A stretch of 6,655 bases of DNA from Odoribacteraceae bacterium (lineage in GTDB: Bacteria; Bacteroidota; Bacteroidia; Bacteroidales; Marinifilaceae): positions 1 to 6,655 of the forward strand of contig JAITJA010000164.1 in assembly GCA_031279175.1 (NCBI GenBank). Reading direction: 5' to 3'. Shown piece by piece: positions 6,623 to 6,655 of the stretch (the stretch's first letter is position 1; each line of letters opens with the position of its first letter). The translations under genes were made by a program, and so were the position numbers. The notes under the pieces were generated by a model that searched no databases, was not told where the DNA came from, and saw only the letters and a list, made by a program, of their open reading frames with translations.

Positions 6623-6655
6623 ATGATTACTACTTTTAAAGGTTTAAAACTCCGT
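6623..6655 (+). CDS. Possible start of a plus-strand gene (11 codons before the window ends)
   Basis: An ATG at 6623 opens a frame reading MITTFKGLKLR to the window edge. It is the first ATG after an in-frame TGA at 6608-6610. Minus-strand stops and the A/T-rich codons argue against a minus-strand gene here, and an A/T-rich first few codons is common in GC-rich Bacteroidota genes. There is too little sequence to identify a product. It may equally be intergenic. Confidence 0.3.
   Translation, partial: MITTFKGLKLR

Overview
The window looks like GC-rich chromosomal DNA from a member of the Bacteroidota, probably Bacteroidales. The evidence is indirect. The methylmalonyl-CoA mutase is an adjacent heterodimeric mutA-mutB pair. 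The starts lack Shine-Dalgarno sequences and are preceded by A/T-rich leaders. A perfect Bacteroidota-type -7 box (TAnnTTTG) lies upstream of mutA. The 227-residue orphan protein resembles hypothetical proteins I associate with that phylum. Coding DNA is very rich in G+C, while the intergenic stretches are distinctly richer in A+T. The genus cannot be fixed from this sequence alone.

All confident genes are on the minus strand, so transcription runs from right to left. From high to low coordinates the order is: a possible plus-strand gene start at the extreme right edge (6623 onward, only 11 codons visible); an A/T-richer spacer; about eight copies of a 21-bp tandem repeat (6305-6472); an orphan cytoplasmic protein (6228-5545) with its own intrinsic terminator (5449-5416); a candidate promoter for the mutase operon (5319-5312); mutA (5247-3367) and mutB (3360-1207), six bases apart; a strong intrinsic terminator seven bases past the mutB stop; a spacer with a run of ten G; and hemW (1068 to beyond base 1), truncated by the window edge.

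MutA and MutB together form the adenosylcobalamin-dependent mutase that interconverts succinyl-CoA and methylmalonyl-CoA. In Bacteroidota this is the entry to propionate formation in the succinate pathway. MutB carries all the expected catalytic and cobalamin-binding residues. MutA has lost them, as is normal for the non-catalytic subunit. HemW is a radical-SAM heme-binding protein and is transcribed separately. No epimerase, decarboxylase, MeaB-type chaperone or cobalamin riboswitch is visible.

The core of the window is ordinary metabolism. The least explained part is the right end, where a tandem-repeat array sits just upstream of the orphan gene. I see no convincing new defence or mobile system.
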